DNA of 64,000 nucleotides from positions 1 through 64,000 of the forward strand of contig JACCQI010000010.1 in assembly GCA_015709315.1 (NCBI GenBank). Reading direction: 5' to 3'. Below, piece after piece: positions 1 through 8,389 of the stretch. The notes under the pieces were generated by a model. That model saw only the letters and a list, made by a program, of their open reading frames with translations. It ran no database searches and was not told the DNA's origin. Position numbers and translations under genes: made by a program. The stretch is from Desulfovibrionaceae bacterium (GTDB lineage Bacteria > Desulfobacterota > Desulfovibrionia > Desulfovibrionales > Desulfovibrionaceae). Position 1 is the stretch's first letter. Each line of letters starts with the position of its first letter.

Positions 1-45
1 TGTTACCCATGTTCCCGGACTAATGTGTTACCTATGTACCCGGAC
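1..45. repeat. Tandem 20-bp repeat resembling an IS end
   Basis: Two near-identical 20-bp units lie at 1-20 and 26-45 (TGTTACCCATGTTCCCGGAC and TGTTACCTATGTACCCGGAC, 18 of 20 identical), 25 bp apart. Units of this kind recur at the ends of some IS481/IS21-type insertion sequences as I remember them. No transposase is inside the window, so the element would have to lie to the left, or this is a leftover end. Confidence 0.4.
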
Positions 46-277
46 TGTACCCTTTTTCCTCTTCCCTTCCCCCGGACCCCCATCCCCCCTTTTTTCCTAA
101 ACTTTTTGGCGCGCCTTCGGCGGGGTCGTGCGGTCGCATGCGTCCTGCCTGATACCATCTAATTCCGATTGCGGCATAGCCAAAGAAGCACAACACCCAT
201 TTTACGCATATCAGTATCTATGACCGCGTTCGTACGCATCCCGCCGCAGGCGCGACAAAAAGTTCTGGAGGGGGAGT

Positions 278-315
278 CCAGAGGGGGAACCTCTCTCAAG
301 AGGTTTCCCCTCTGG
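278..315. repeat. Long hairpin, REP-like intergenic element
   Basis: A 17-bp stem (278-294 with 299-315, one G-T wobble) closes on a 4-base loop CTCA. It sits beyond the tmc terminator and has no T-run of its own. It looks like a dispersed intergenic repeat of this genus rather than a terminator, but only one clear copy occurs in this window. Confidence 0.45.
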
Positions 316-334
316 CCGCCGGAGGCATCACAAC

Positions 335-369
335 AAAAGGCCCCGGGCGCATGCGCCCGGAGCCTTTTT
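335..369. terminator. Intrinsic terminator of the tmc operon
   Basis: A GC-rich stem centred on CCGGGCGC-AT-GCGCCCGG is flanked by AAAAGG on one side and CCTTTTT on the other, so it can end transcription in either direction. It lies about 20 bases past the tmcA stop codon on the minus strand. Confidence 0.8.
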
Positions 370-388
370 GTTGCGGGGTTGATCCGTC

Positions 389-787
389 CTACTTCACGTG
401 GCACTCGCCGCAGGCGACGGGGCCTTTGCCCTGGTCCTCGTGGCAGGTGATGCACTGCTGGTGGTAGGCGCGCATGAGCGGGGTGCCGCCGTCGTTGCGC
501 TCCACCTCGTGGCAGGACGAGCAGGGTTCGCCCTCGGAGGATTCCTCGAGGTTTTGCGTGCCGTCGTCATTCATGGAATGATGGCAAACCACGCAGTCGT
601 CCAGCTCGGCCTTCTCGTTGTGGGCGTCATGCTCGAAAGCGGCCTGGGGCCGCTCCAGCTTGGCGAACGCATCCACCGGGATGTGGGTCATGTCGTCCTG
701 AGAGTAGGCGACCGGGACCATGTAGGCGATGACCAGCGCGATGATGGTCAACATGGAGGCCGCTATTTTCAGAGTATTCTTTTTCAT
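389..787 (-). CDS. tmcA: TmcA, acidic tetrahaem cytochrome c3 (type II)
   Basis: A periplasmic tetrahaem cytochrome c of 132 residues. An N-terminal signal peptide (about residues 1-29) ends near VAYSQ. Four haem-binding CXXCH motifs follow: CVVCH, CSSCH, CITCH and CGECH, the last near the C terminus. The many Asp and Glu residues fit the acidic type II cytochrome c3 (TpIIc3). In the known Tmc complex this subunit takes electrons from type I cytochrome c3 and hydrogenase and passes them to the membrane complex. It is the last gene of the tmc operon, 9 bp after tmcB, and is followed by an intrinsic terminator. Identification is firm because of the tmcBCD neighbours. Confidence 0.93.
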   Translation of the reverse strand: MKKNTLKIAASMLTIIALVIAYMVPVAYSQDDMTHIPVDAFAKLERPQAAFEHDAHNEKAELDDCVVCHHSMNDDGTQNLEESSEGEPCSSCHEVERNDGGTPLMRAYHQQCITCHEDQGKGPVACGECHVK

Positions 788-796
788 GGCGTCCTC

Positions 797-2116
797 CTAG
801 ACTTCCGGCTTTTCCATCAGTTCATAAATGATATCGCCGATAAAGTGGCCGTGCATGCCGAGGTCGTAGTACCCGATGATGTCTTCGATGCCGCCGTGGC
901 AGTTGTGGCACGGGATGACGATGTCCTTGACGCCGGTGTTCTTCAGCTGTTCGGCCTTGACCCGGTTGCCGGTCATGCGGGTGTTCTTGAACGGCGGACC
1001 GCAGTTGATGACGCCGCCGCCCGCGCAGCAGCAGTAGTTGTGCTCGCGGTTGGGGGTCATTTCCACGACCTCGTCGCACAGGAAGTGGACCACGTCGCGG
1101 AGCTTGTCCATCAGGCCCCGGCCGCGGATGATGTTGCACGGGTCCTGGATGGTGACGGGCTTCTCGTACTTGTGGGTGATCTTGATCTTGCCGTCCTGGA
1201 TCAGCTCCCAGTAGAACTGGATGGCGTGGATGACCGGGATGGGCATTTCCTTGTAGCCGAGCCAGCGGTTGCCCATGTCGTAGATGGACCGGAAGGCGTG
1301 GCCGCACTCGCCCATGACGATGCGCTTGCAGCGCAGCTTCATGGCCGATTCGTAGTGGGCGCGCTTGATGCGTCCCATGTTTTCCCAGTCGCCCACGTAC
1401 ATGCACATGTCCGAGTTATCCCAGCCGGGATGGGACGGCATGGTCCAGTCGATGCCCGCCGCGTTCATGATGGCGGCCGCCTGGTAGATGAGCTGGGTCC
1501 GGAACTTGGGTTCCGGTCCGATGACCGAGTAGTAGACGTCCGCCCCTTCCTTGTCGAGCGGGATGCGCAGGCCCGGGAACTCGTCGCGGGCTTCGTCTTC
1601 CTGCCACTGCAGGGAGTCGATCCACTCGTCGTCCTTGACCCACATCTGGTTCATGGTGGAGGAGTGCGAGTGGGCCGTGTCGCGGATGTACTGCGGGACC
1701 ACGTCCAGCAGGTAGCAGATCCGGCGCACGGTGATCATCACGTAGGCGATGTCGATGCCCACCGGACAGTAGTGCGCGCACCGCTTGCAGAGGTTGCACT
1801 CGGTGAAGGCGATCTGGGCCATCTGGTAGATGCGCTCGGGCGAGACTTTGCCCTTCTTGTCGATCAGTTCGTACATGGTCTCCGTGGCCTTGCTGACCGG
1901 CGAGTAGCTCGGGTCCTGGTCATGGGACATGTAGAAGTGGCAGCCCTGGGAGCAGAGGCCGCAGCGCATGCAGGTTTCCTTGTAGACTTTCAGCTTGGCC
2001 CCGGTTTCTCCCTTGAGCACCCTGGTGACCACGGCCTCGATTTTCTCGGGAGTCAAGCTGGCGACACCGGATTCAAGACCGACGTCGGATATGATTCTGT
2101 CAGCGATGTGACTCAT
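797..2116 (-). CDS. tmcB: TmcB, HdrD-like iron-sulfur subunit
   Basis: A cytoplasmic iron-sulfur protein of 439 residues related to HdrD and DsrK. Two ferredoxin-type cluster motifs lie in the N-terminal third (CMRCGLCSQGC near residue 50 and CNLCKRCAHYC near residue 110). The C-terminal part has CCG-type cysteine-rich signatures (CCCAGGG near residue 360 and CHNCHGG near residue 405), which in HdrD-type proteins bind the unusual catalytic [4Fe-4S] cluster. In Tmc it should receive electrons through the membrane cytochrome b TmcC. Its physiological acceptor in the cytoplasm is unproven. It lies 31 bp downstream of tmcC. Confidence 0.92.
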   Translation of the reverse strand: MSHIADRIISDVGLESGVASLTPEKIEAVVTRVLKGETGAKLKVYKETCMRCGLCSQGCHFYMSHDQDPSYSPVSKATETMYELIDKKGKVSPERIYQMAQIAFTECNLCKRCAHYCPVGIDIAYVMITVRRICYLLDVVPQYIRDTAHSHSSTMNQMWVKDDEWIDSLQWQEDEARDEFPGLRIPLDKEGADVYYSVIGPEPKFRTQLIYQAAAIMNAAGIDWTMPSHPGWDNSDMCMYVGDWENMGRIKRAHYESAMKLRCKRIVMGECGHAFRSIYDMGNRWLGYKEMPIPVIHAIQFYWELIQDGKIKITHKYEKPVTIQDPCNIIRGRGLMDKLRDVVHFLCDEVVEMTPNREHNYCCCAGGGVINCGPPFKNTRMTGNRVKAEQLKNTGVKDIVIPCHNCHGGIEDIIGYYDLGMHGHFIGDIIYELMEKPEV

Positions 2117-2147
2117 TATTCGTACCTCGCGTTACTTATGGTTTGGC

Positions 2148-2807
2148 TTACCAGTCGTTGGCGTTGCGGACACCGCCGAATTCCGAACCCATGTACGCCC
2201 TGGTGAAGAGGACAAACAGAGCGTGGCTCAGGCGGGTGAACGGAATCAGCGCCAGCAGGATCTCGGCAAAGATCACGTGCAGGGTGGTCATCAGGAGAAC
2301 CGGCCCCACCTGGTGGTAGGCCAGCACGCCGGTGATGAACGGCAGCACGACGAGGATCAGGGCAAACCAATCCTGGCACTTGGTGACGCTCTTGACCTGG
2401 GGCAGCGCGAAACGGCGGTAGGCGAAGACCGCGCAGGTGGCGATGACCACGAAGCTGACGATGTCGCCCACGTAGGTGGGCAGGCTCGGGATGCTGATGC
2501 CGAAGTTGGTGTCCCAAAGCACCACGTGGGCGTTCAGGAACACGGCCACCAGCAGGAAGCCGATGTGGAACACGAAGGTGGTCACGGTCGCGAGGGGATC
2601 GGACTTCCAGCCCATGGACTTGAACGGGATCATCCAGACCAGGATGGAGCGGATTCCGTAGAACCAGCTCATGTATGCGAGCGAGGAGCCGTCTTTGGCC
2701 TTGGCCAGCGCGAGCATGCTCACGAAACGGTAGACCAGGCCGATGATGAAGATGCCGAAGGCGACCCAGGCGAGGGGGCCGGTGACGAGTGCATAGAATT
2801 CAGTCAT
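2148..2807 (-). CDS. tmcC: TmcC, membrane cytochrome b subunit
   Basis: An integral membrane protein of 219 residues, related to the gamma subunits of nitrate reductase (NarI) and DsrM. Hydrophobic segments lie near residues 10-30, 58-75, 80-100, 115-135, 150-170 and 175-195. Histidines inside the helices are candidates for b-type haem ligands. It should carry electrons across the cytoplasmic membrane between TmcA outside and TmcB inside. It is 15 bp downstream of tmcD, within the four-gene operon. Confidence 0.9.
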   Translation of the reverse strand: MTEFYALVTGPLAWVAFGIFIIGLVYRFVSMLALAKAKDGSSLAYMSWFYGIRSILVWMIPFKSMGWKSDPLATVTTFVFHIGFLLVAVFLNAHVVLWDTNFGISIPSLPTYVGDIVSFVVIATCAVFAYRRFALPQVKSVTKCQDWFALILVVLPFITGVLAYHQVGPVLLMTTLHVIFAEILLALIPFTRLSHALFVLFTRAYMGSEFGGVRNANDW

Positions 2808-2822
2808 TGCGTCTCCCTCCGC

Positions 2823-4082
2823 TTAGAATTGGGCCACTTCCGCAACGATGCGGACGTAGCTGTTGTTTTCGATGGCGCGGATCAGCACCTTGGTGCCGTC
2901 TTCGCTGAAGACCGGCGGCCAGGCTTGGTCGAAGTCGCGCTCAAAGGGCTTGCCGTTGACCAGGATGCGGCGCTTGCCGTTCTTTTCCACCATGGCGGCC
3001 ACGTTCTTGGAGTCTTCGGAGAAGACCACGGGCCAGACCATGTCGTAGGTGTCGGGCCAGGGAGTTCCGTCGACCACGATGTGGAAGTCGGTGCTGTACG
3101 TGCTGGCGAGGACGCCCGCGCGCATGCCGTCGGGGCTGACCACCAGGTCGGTGACCGTGGGGAAGGTCTGCTCCCAGGGGGCGTTGTCGCAGGCCGCGGT
3201 GAACAGGCCGTATTCCGGGGACACGATGGCCCACAGCTTCTTGCCGTCACGGGAGTGCGTCAGTTCCAGGCACTGCTGGTAGCGCGGCTCCCAGATCAGG
3301 GCGCCGTCGCGGGCAACGCCCCATTTGCCGCTCTGCCGGACCGGGGCGGCCACGGAGTCGTCGATGGGGCTGAAGGTCGGTTCCCACACCTGGTTGAAGG
3401 TCTGGGCCCACGGCTTGTCGTTCACCGCGATGGTGTTTTCATAGACCGTGACGCGGGCCTGTACGGCCACCTTGTCGCCGGCGTCGTTGAAGGACGGGCC
3501 CCAGGCGTTCAGAAAACGCGTGGTCCAGGGCTTGCCGTCGATGACCACGGTGTAGACGCCGCGTTTGAAGGCGTCGAGATCGGCCGCGCCCATGCTTTCC
3601 ACCTGGGCCACTCCGGCCGTGTGGACGCCGTCCTTGGACAGGGCGGGCGTGGTGACGTTTTCGTACAGCTCTTCCCACGGCTCGCCGTTGAGGCACATGC
3701 CGTACCTTTCCATGGATTTGTACATGGTGGAGATGGCGGAGCCGTCTTCGCTGAACATGGTGTCCCAGATGTAGTCGGTGGTCTCGCCCAGCGGCTCGCC
3801 GTCCACTGCCAGGACCCATTCCATGTCCTGCTGGCAGATGGCGGTCAGCCTGCCGTCCGGCGAGAAGCGCGGATACCAGATTTTTTCAAATGTGTTTTCC
3901 CAGACCGTGTTGTTGGTCCGAATGGAGAATTCGCCTTCGCCCACCTGAACTATGGCGGCGACGGTCTCGCCGTCGGGCGAAACGTACGGCTCTTCCTGCC
4001 ATCCGTGTCCTTCGAGTGGGGAGAGGGAGTCAACGACCGTTTTCTGGCCGGTTTCCCAATCCCAAGAGGAGATTTTTCCCAT
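2823..4082 (-). CDS. tmcD: TmcD, tryptophan-rich Tmc subunit
   Basis: A soluble protein of about 419 residues with many repeats of the form 'DGxPW...FSxDG', consistent with a WD40/TolB-like beta propeller and with the tryptophan-rich TmcD of the Tmc complex. No cofactor motif is visible, so it probably has a structural or assembly role. I start it at ATG 4082 (MGKISSWDW), preceded by AAGGGGG at 5-base spacing, not at the longer in-frame ATG at 4142, whose extra 20 residues look like untranslated leader. A hairpin lies just upstream (4104-4125). It is the first gene of the operon. Confidence 0.88.
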   Translation of the reverse strand: MGKISSWDWETGQKTVVDSLSPLEGHGWQEEPYVSPDGETVAAIVQVGEGEFSIRTNNTVWENTFEKIWYPRFSPDGRLTAICQQDMEWVLAVDGEPLGETTDYIWDTMFSEDGSAISTMYKSMERYGMCLNGEPWEELYENVTTPALSKDGVHTAGVAQVESMGAADLDAFKRGVYTVVIDGKPWTTRFLNAWGPSFNDAGDKVAVQARVTVYENTIAVNDKPWAQTFNQVWEPTFSPIDDSVAAPVRQSGKWGVARDGALIWEPRYQQCLELTHSRDGKKLWAIVSPEYGLFTAACDNAPWEQTFPTVTDLVVSPDGMRAGVLASTYSTDFHIVVDGTPWPDTYDMVWPVVFSEDSKNVAAMVEKNGKRRILVNGKPFERDFDQAWPPVFSEDGTKVLIRAIENNSYVRIVAEVAQF

Positions 4083-4103
4083 AGCACCCCCTTGTGTTGT
4101 GAC

Positions 4104-4125
4104 GCCGCCCGGCTTGGCGGGCGGC
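4104..4125 (-). promoter_or_regulatory. Leader hairpin of the tmc operon
   Basis: An 8-bp GC stem (GCCGCCCG with CGGGCGGC, 6-base loop) lies about 10 bases upstream of the tmcD ribosome-binding site. There is no T-run, so it is more likely a 5' stabilising stem than a terminator. No clear -35/-10 pair was found. Confidence 0.35.
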
Positions 4126-4261
4126 AATAAACGACCCGCCATGCGGCGAGCCTAGTCAATCAACGCGGGGTCGTGATCGTCATGAAACGGCGTGGGCCAT
4201 CCCGGCCAGGTCATCGACTGCAAGCAACCGTCGGGCTTTGCAGGGCAAAGCCGCAGGATGC

Positions 4262-4525
4262 TCAAACTCCGAGGGATGACCCGCATGCAGGTTCATGAAA
4301 CCCGTCTAGAACGATCTTCCCATGATCATCGTTCGTGACGATTTCGACACCCAAGGACTTGAGGATATCTTGGCGGCAACAACCGCCTGACATCATAGTG
4401 CAGCCCTTCCCAAAGTGCACCCTCAATTCCGTTGCTGTAACCAGCTTGCGCCTTTGTTCCAGCGGACCCATAGATGCGGCAAACTGCTTGATATTGCAAG
4501 CGATTTGCACATCCTCCCGGCCCAT
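4262..4525 (-). CDS. Doubtful small ORF, 87 codons
   Basis: An open frame of 87 residues with four cysteines (CTMMSGGCC in the middle and two others). I do not recognise a family. No convincing ribosome-binding site precedes the ATG at 4525, and overlapping frames on both strands are also open. The lower GC of this patch leaves room for a foreign or decayed gene. Its left end is close to a short hairpin at 4234-4252. I list it only as a possibility. Confidence 0.25.
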   Translation of the reverse strand: MGREDVQIACNIKQFAASMGPLEQRRKLVTATELRVHFGKGCTMMSGGCCRQDILKSLGVEIVTNDDHGKIVLDGFHEPACGSSLGV

Positions 4526-4710
4526 GGGGCAAAGACATTGTTTTCTATAAACACACGATAGGGAAATAGTCCATGTTTTTCCTAGATAAATGGGAATTCC
4601 ACACCGTTCCAGTAGGTTTTGAGAGGGGGAACGGCGGCGGCAGAGGGGGCGGATTTTCGCGGTCCGGGATTATGGGTTTCCGGCCACGGGGCGGCCGGTT
4701 GCGTTGCATG

Positions 4711-4745
4711 AAAAAGACGCCGTCCGGTTGTCCGGGCGGCGTCTT
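4711..4745 (-). terminator. Intrinsic terminator after tadG
   Basis: A GC stem of about 11 bp (GACGCCG/CGGCGTC core) on the minus strand is followed by five T residues (A-run at 4711-4715 on the plus strand). It ends the three-gene Tad-like operon. Confidence 0.8.
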
Positions 4746-4769
4746 GCCGACGCATGTGCCGGGGGTGGA

Positions 4770-5942
4770 TCACATCCGGCCCGAGTCGAGCAGGATCCGG
4801 CTCATGCGAAGGAGGCAGTCCGTGCCGTCGGCTGGTTCCGGGTCCACGGCCACGGTGTTCATGAACCGGGCGGACACGTTGCCCGCGCTGTCCACGTCCT
4901 CGACGAAGAACGCGCCCAGTTGATGGACGATCAGGGTGTTCCTGCCCCCGGACGGAGGTTCCCGGGGGTCGTAGAAGGCGATGATGATGACCCGGGGGGA
5001 GTCCAGGGGATCGGGATATGTGCTGCCTTCCACCGCATTGGTGGAGGCGTCCCAGCGGGCGTAGGGGTCCATGTTGATGAGGGTGTTGGCCCCGGCCTTG
5101 ACCGGACCGGCCGAGTTGCCCGGCTCGATGAGGACCTCGTCGCCGGGTTCCATGGCGGCCTCGCTGTTGGACCCGGTGCAGCCCTCGATGTTCTCCTTGA
5201 CCATGGCCGCGCCCGTGATGGGGTCGCCCTTGTTGACGGGCGGCAGGTCGATCAGGTTGTACTGGCCGGGAGCGATGGCCAGCTTCGGGTCGCCCGGCTT
5301 GATGACGATTCGGGTGCCCACGTCGTCTTGGCTGTAGCCCAAGACCTCCACGGTGGCCAGCTCCCGGAGGCTTTCCACGTCAAAGGTTCCGTTCTGGTAA
5401 TACTTGGTGCCGGGCGCGGCCTCGTCGTCCCAGGTGAACCGGGTGGGGACGATGAAGGGCTTGGCGCACTTGGACGAGCAGATGCCCACGATGCCCGCGC
5501 GGGACACCGCCGCGATGTCCATGGTCGGCACGCCCACCACCTTGCCGAAGTAGAGGGGGAATGCGTTGTCGCGCCCGGTGCTCAGGGTGACGGTCACCTC
5601 GACCTGGTTGGGGGCGGTCTCGTCCGGGACGCCGTCCCGGAGAAAGATGATGTCCGCGTCCTTGATGGCGGCGGCGGGCACGTCGGCGTCCCGGAGGTTG
5701 CGAACGGCATACCGCGTGACGATAGCCCGGAGCTTGGCGATGTCGTTGCCCTCGGACAACAGGGAGTTGGCCCCGGCCAGGGCCCCGGCGTCGGCGGCGG
5801 TCTGCAGGGCGCTGCGCTTGAGGTAGGCCCGGCCGAGATCCACGGCCAGGGCGGTCAGCCCCATCAGAGCCGCCATGCTCAGGCCGACGATGACGGTGGC
5901 GATGCCGCGTTGATCGGGGAAAAAATGTCGGATGCGTGTCAT
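4770..5942 (-). CDS. TadG-like pilus-assembly protein
   Basis: A 390-residue protein with the N-terminal features of the TadE/TadG family: a short basic start, then a hydrophobic helix (about residues 14-36) containing ALMGLTALAVDLGRAYL, followed by the typical AxxAADAGALAGA segment. The long extracytoplasmic remainder has no recognised catalytic motif. In Tad/Flp systems TadG is a membrane-anchored minor pseudopilin-like protein. It is the last of three such genes. None of the tad ATPase, secretin or prepilin peptidase genes is nearby, so the secretion machinery must be elsewhere if it is used. Confidence 0.75.
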   Translation of the reverse strand: MTRIRHFFPDQRGIATVIVGLSMAALMGLTALAVDLGRAYLKRSALQTAADAGALAGANSLLSEGNDIAKLRAIVTRYAVRNLRDADVPAAAIKDADIIFLRDGVPDETAPNQVEVTVTLSTGRDNAFPLYFGKVVGVPTMDIAAVSRAGIVGICSSKCAKPFIVPTRFTWDDEAAPGTKYYQNGTFDVESLRELATVEVLGYSQDDVGTRIVIKPGDPKLAIAPGQYNLIDLPPVNKGDPITGAAMVKENIEGCTGSNSEAAMEPGDEVLIEPGNSAGPVKAGANTLINMDPYARWDASTNAVEGSTYPDPLDSPRVIIIAFYDPREPPSGGRNTLIVHQLGAFFVEDVDSAGNVSARFMNTVAVDPEPADGTDCLLRMSRILLDSGRM

Positions 5943-5949
5943 GGCTGGG

Positions 5950-6345
5950 TTACTCCATTTTGGCGTAGGCGGAGGCGCTTAATCCGCCGGGCAGCAGCCC
6001 GTTCCAGGGATAGACCATGCCGTCCGTGAAATCGTAGCTGAGGGTGACGGAGACCTCCTGGCCGTAGCCCGGCTCTTCCGGTCCGTGCTGGACGGTGACG
6101 GTCAGGTTGTCGGAGGACAGCCCCTCGGACCGGACGTAGTCGAGCACCCTGGGGGCCGGGTCGTCGCCCCGCGACGCCAGGACCACGCCTTCGCGCGCGG
6201 CGCGGGTGAGCACCTGGTTCATGTCGATCAGCCTGGCCGTGTCCCATATGCCCGCCAAGAGCGGGACGAGCAACACGGCCATGAGAAGCGCGAATTCCAC
6301 GATGACGCTGCCGTTTCTGGTGTGGTCGTTCTTTTTCATGGTCAT
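5950..6345 (-). CDS. TadE-like pseudopilin
   Basis: A 131-residue TadE-family protein. A basic N terminus is followed by NGSVIVEFALLMAVLLVPLL, the glutamate-containing prepilin-like hydrophobic helix, and then by a small extracytoplasmic domain. Its start overlaps the stop of the upstream TadE-like gene, which indicates translational coupling. It is probably processed by a prepilin peptidase encoded elsewhere. Confidence 0.78.
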   Translation of the reverse strand: MTMKKNDHTRNGSVIVEFALLMAVLLVPLLAGIWDTARLIDMNQVLTRAAREGVVLASRGDDPAPRVLDYVRSEGLSSDNLTVTVQHGPEEPGYGQEVSVTLSYDFTDGMVYPWNGLLPGGLSASAYAKME

Positions 6346-6740
6346 CTCTCATGGGTCATGACGGCCGTGGCCGACACGGGCTTGTTCCCGTCCAGGGAGG
6401 GGATGATGCTGCCGAGGACGTAGAATTCAAACGGCACGGAGACCGTGACGTCCACGGGCTGGTCCGGTTCGCGGGCACCGACGGTGATGGCCGGTTCCCG
6501 GCCGACTCCCCCGGCCGCGAGCTTTTCCACGACTGCGGTCTCGACCTGCAGGGTGGTCGGCTCGTGCAGAATGGCCGTGCGCGCGCCCTCGAACGCGGCG
6601 TCCCGGACCACACCCTGCGTCCAGTAGAGCCGGGAAACGTCCATGATGCCCATAAGCAGCAGCAGGAAGACGGGCAGCACCAAAGCCATCTCCACGGCGG
6701 CCAACCCGCGTCTTTGTCGTTTGTTGCGTGAGCTTTGCAT
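6342..6740 (-). CDS. TadE-like pseudopilin, first gene of operon
   Basis: A 132-residue TadE-family protein with the segment RRGLAAVEMALVLPVFLLLL near residues 9-28, including the conserved Glu of the pseudopilin helix. I choose ATG 6740 (MQSSRNKRQRR) because AGGAG lies 6 bases before it. The longer frame to 6806 would add an implausible leader. It leads the operon with the second TadE and the TadG-like gene. Confidence 0.75.
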   Translation of the reverse strand: MQSSRNKRQRRGLAAVEMALVLPVFLLLLMGIMDVSRLYWTQGVVRDAAFEGARTAILHEPTTLQVETAVVEKLAAGGVGREPAITVGAREPDQPVDVTVSVPFEFYVLGSIIPSLDGNKPVSATAVMTHER

Positions 6741-7090
6741 TGCGTACTCCTGTAACGGCGTCGTCGGACGCCTTGACTGATGGGGCGCAAGCAACCGCCG
6801 TGCCAATATGTTGAGGCTGAAAATGGTTTATAACCATATGTATTATATGAATAAAAAATATGTGACCAAAGGCCGGTGAGAAGCGTATCCCCAATGTGCC
6901 GATCTTGTTTTTATGGAGTATAAGGCGGGCTGAAAGTCCATGAATAATGGTTTTTGGCGGGTGTTTCCTTTACGGCGAAAGACGCGTGGGCGATTTTGCG
7001 CAGCCTTCGTCCGAGGTTTGCATTAAATGGTTTTTGGGCCTATCTTGCGGGTAATGGACGAACTGCATACCAAGCGTGCGAGGTTTCATC
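6741..7090. promoter_or_regulatory. Divergent promoter region, tadE / cytochrome c553
   Basis: This 350-bp spacer separates the divergent Tad-like operon and the cytochrome gene. An AT-rich core at about 6825-6865, with runs such as TTTATAACCATATGTATTA, is the likely promoter zone. I could not assign -35/-10 boxes with confidence and saw no gene in it. Confidence 0.45.
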
Positions 7091-7396
7091 ATGAAGAAAG
7101 TGTTTGTCGTTTTGACCCTGGTCCTTTGTTTCGGCGTGACCGCCGCCTTTGCCGTGGACGGCGCCGCCCTGTACAAGAAGGGGTGCGCCAAATGTCACCG
7201 CGACGGGTCCGAATCCTCCAAGGCCGGAGGGGGCGCGGTGCTCAAGGGCCAGTCCGCCGCCGAGATCGAGATGAAGTTCAACGGCTACCTGGACGGCTCC
7301 TACGGCGGGAAGAAAAAGAAGACCATGGCCCGGCTGATGGGCAAGTATTCCCCGGAAGAACGCAAGGCCATGGCCGAGTACATCGGCTCCCTGTAG
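7091..7396 (+). CDS. Cytochrome c553, monohaem periplasmic
   Basis: A small exported class I cytochrome c of 101 residues. The signal peptide (about residues 1-19, [15 protein letters not shown]...AFA) is followed by a single haem site CAKCH, and the C-terminal half has a YADGSYGG-like stretch and Met residues (ARLMGKYS) suitable as the axial ligand. The overall pattern matches Desulfovibrio cytochrome c553, a proposed electron acceptor of formate dehydrogenase. I start it at ATG 7091, preceded by GAGG; the GTG at 7076 is an alternative. It is monocistronic, with a hairpin downstream. Confidence 0.88.
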   Translation: MKKVFVVLTLVLCFGVTAAFAVDGAALYKKGCAKCHRDGSESSKAGGGAVLKGQSAAEIEMKFNGYLDGSYGGKKKKTMARLMGKYSPEERKAMAEYIGSL

Positions 7397-7417
7397 CCCG
7401 TTGCGCCGGGCGCATGC

Positions 7418-7462
7418 GAAAGCGAAACGGCCGTCCTCCGGGGGCGGCCGCTTTTCGTTGCC
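7418..7462 (+). terminator. Terminator-like hairpin after cytochrome c553
   Basis: An inverted repeat built from GCGAAACGGCCG and CGGCCGCTTTTCG lies 22 bases after the cytochrome stop. The T-run (TTTT) lies within the descending arm and is short. Confidence 0.55.
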
Positions 7463-7477
7463 GGACCCGATGGCTTG

Positions 7478-7814
7478 GTTTAGGACCTTGAGCGGGCCTT
7501 CGGCTTCGGCCTCGGCCGCGGCGGGCAGGACGGCGTCGGCGTCCCAGGCGAGCACGATCAGGGCATCGGCCCCGCGCGCGATCAGGTTCTCGCTGTCGGC
7601 AATCTGCTTTTCGGCGGGCGCCTGGGCGTCGGCCATGATGTATTTTGCGCCCATCGCTTTGAGCCGATCATTGATGGCCGCTTCATCGGTTTTCCAGCGT
7701 TCCTCCTGGAAGTTGGACCAGGAAACGCCGACAACCAAGATCGTTGTCCAGGGCGTTCGCGCCGAAGGACGGGATCACGGCGGCAACAACCGCCGGCAAA
7801 GCAAGACGTTTCAC
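7478..7814 (-). pseudogene. xylF: xylF remnant (xylose-binding protein), frameshifted and truncated
   Basis: This is the decayed 5' end of a periplasmic sugar-binding protein gene. From GTG 7814, preceded by GGAGGAA, one frame encodes a signal peptide ([20 protein letters not shown]). The mature protein then continues in a different frame from about 7738: [16 protein letters not shown], then a lobe resembling the XylF N terminus ([20 protein letters not shown]). The two parts are out of register (76 nt apart), so at least one frameshift is needed. Similarity stops near 7485, beside the cytochrome c553 terminator, so roughly three quarters of the gene is missing. The divergent ROK regulator and the xylA remnant support the xylose assignment. 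Confidence 0.75.
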
Positions 7815-8389
7815 CCTGTGAGTTCCTCCGTGCCTCGAGATGTGTACACACCCGGCTTTCGTCCCGAGCCGGACAGGGTGGAAGTCTTCTGGACCCATAA
7901 TTCCCCGGAAGGGGGGGGGCATTCGCAACAAGGTCCGAAATTCGGGATGGCGGCGGGGTTCGCGCGCGGGCGCGCGTTGGAGACCACGCCGCACCATACT
8001 CGGCCACTGACAAAAATGCATCGGTTGGCAAGAATTAATTTACTCATTGAATTATCAGGATCGACCATGAGTCCCATTTTTATTTTAAACAAGCCACTGT
8101 CTGGTAATCATTTGAAATAACATATTAAATATATTGCATGCGTGTGGCGCCGAGGCCTTTTTCCGGGCATGCCGCAAGAATTTCAACCCGTTTCGGCTCC
8201 TTGCCAATTCGATATTTCCCTGCTAGATGGTGCAGTAACGCGAAAGACGTCCGACCCATGCCTGTCGGAATTAATCTATAATACATCAAAATAACGTGAT
8301 TTATTGTCATAAATTGGAAAATTTAACTTGTCCGCCTCAATTCGGCAAGCTTGTTTTTTTGTTTTGTGAATAAATTAAATGGGTCTTGT
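7815..8389. promoter_or_regulatory. Former xyl divergent control region
   Basis: An AT-rich intergenic region of about 575 bp, much lower in GC than the flanks beyond 8030, lies between the xylF remnant and the ROK regulator. It presumably held the operators for both. Short AT palindromes such as AATTAATT (near 8034) are present but none is long enough to call as an operator. No gene is supported. Confidence 0.4.

Larger units (their letters stand above)
4126..4769. other. Intergenic region with one doubtful ORF
   Basis: This stretch between tmcD and the TadG-like gene has lower GC than its surroundings. It holds an 8-bp perfect hairpin at 4234-4252, a doubtful minus-strand ORF at 4262-4525, and the tadG terminator at its right end. 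I see no RNA gene or repeat array in it. Confidence 0.5.

Noticed and set aside
7040-7738. A 232-codon minus-strand frame as an intact binding protein
   Set aside because: Only its first 80 codons resemble XylF. The rest runs antisense through the cytochrome c553 gene, so it is a chance extension of a remnant.
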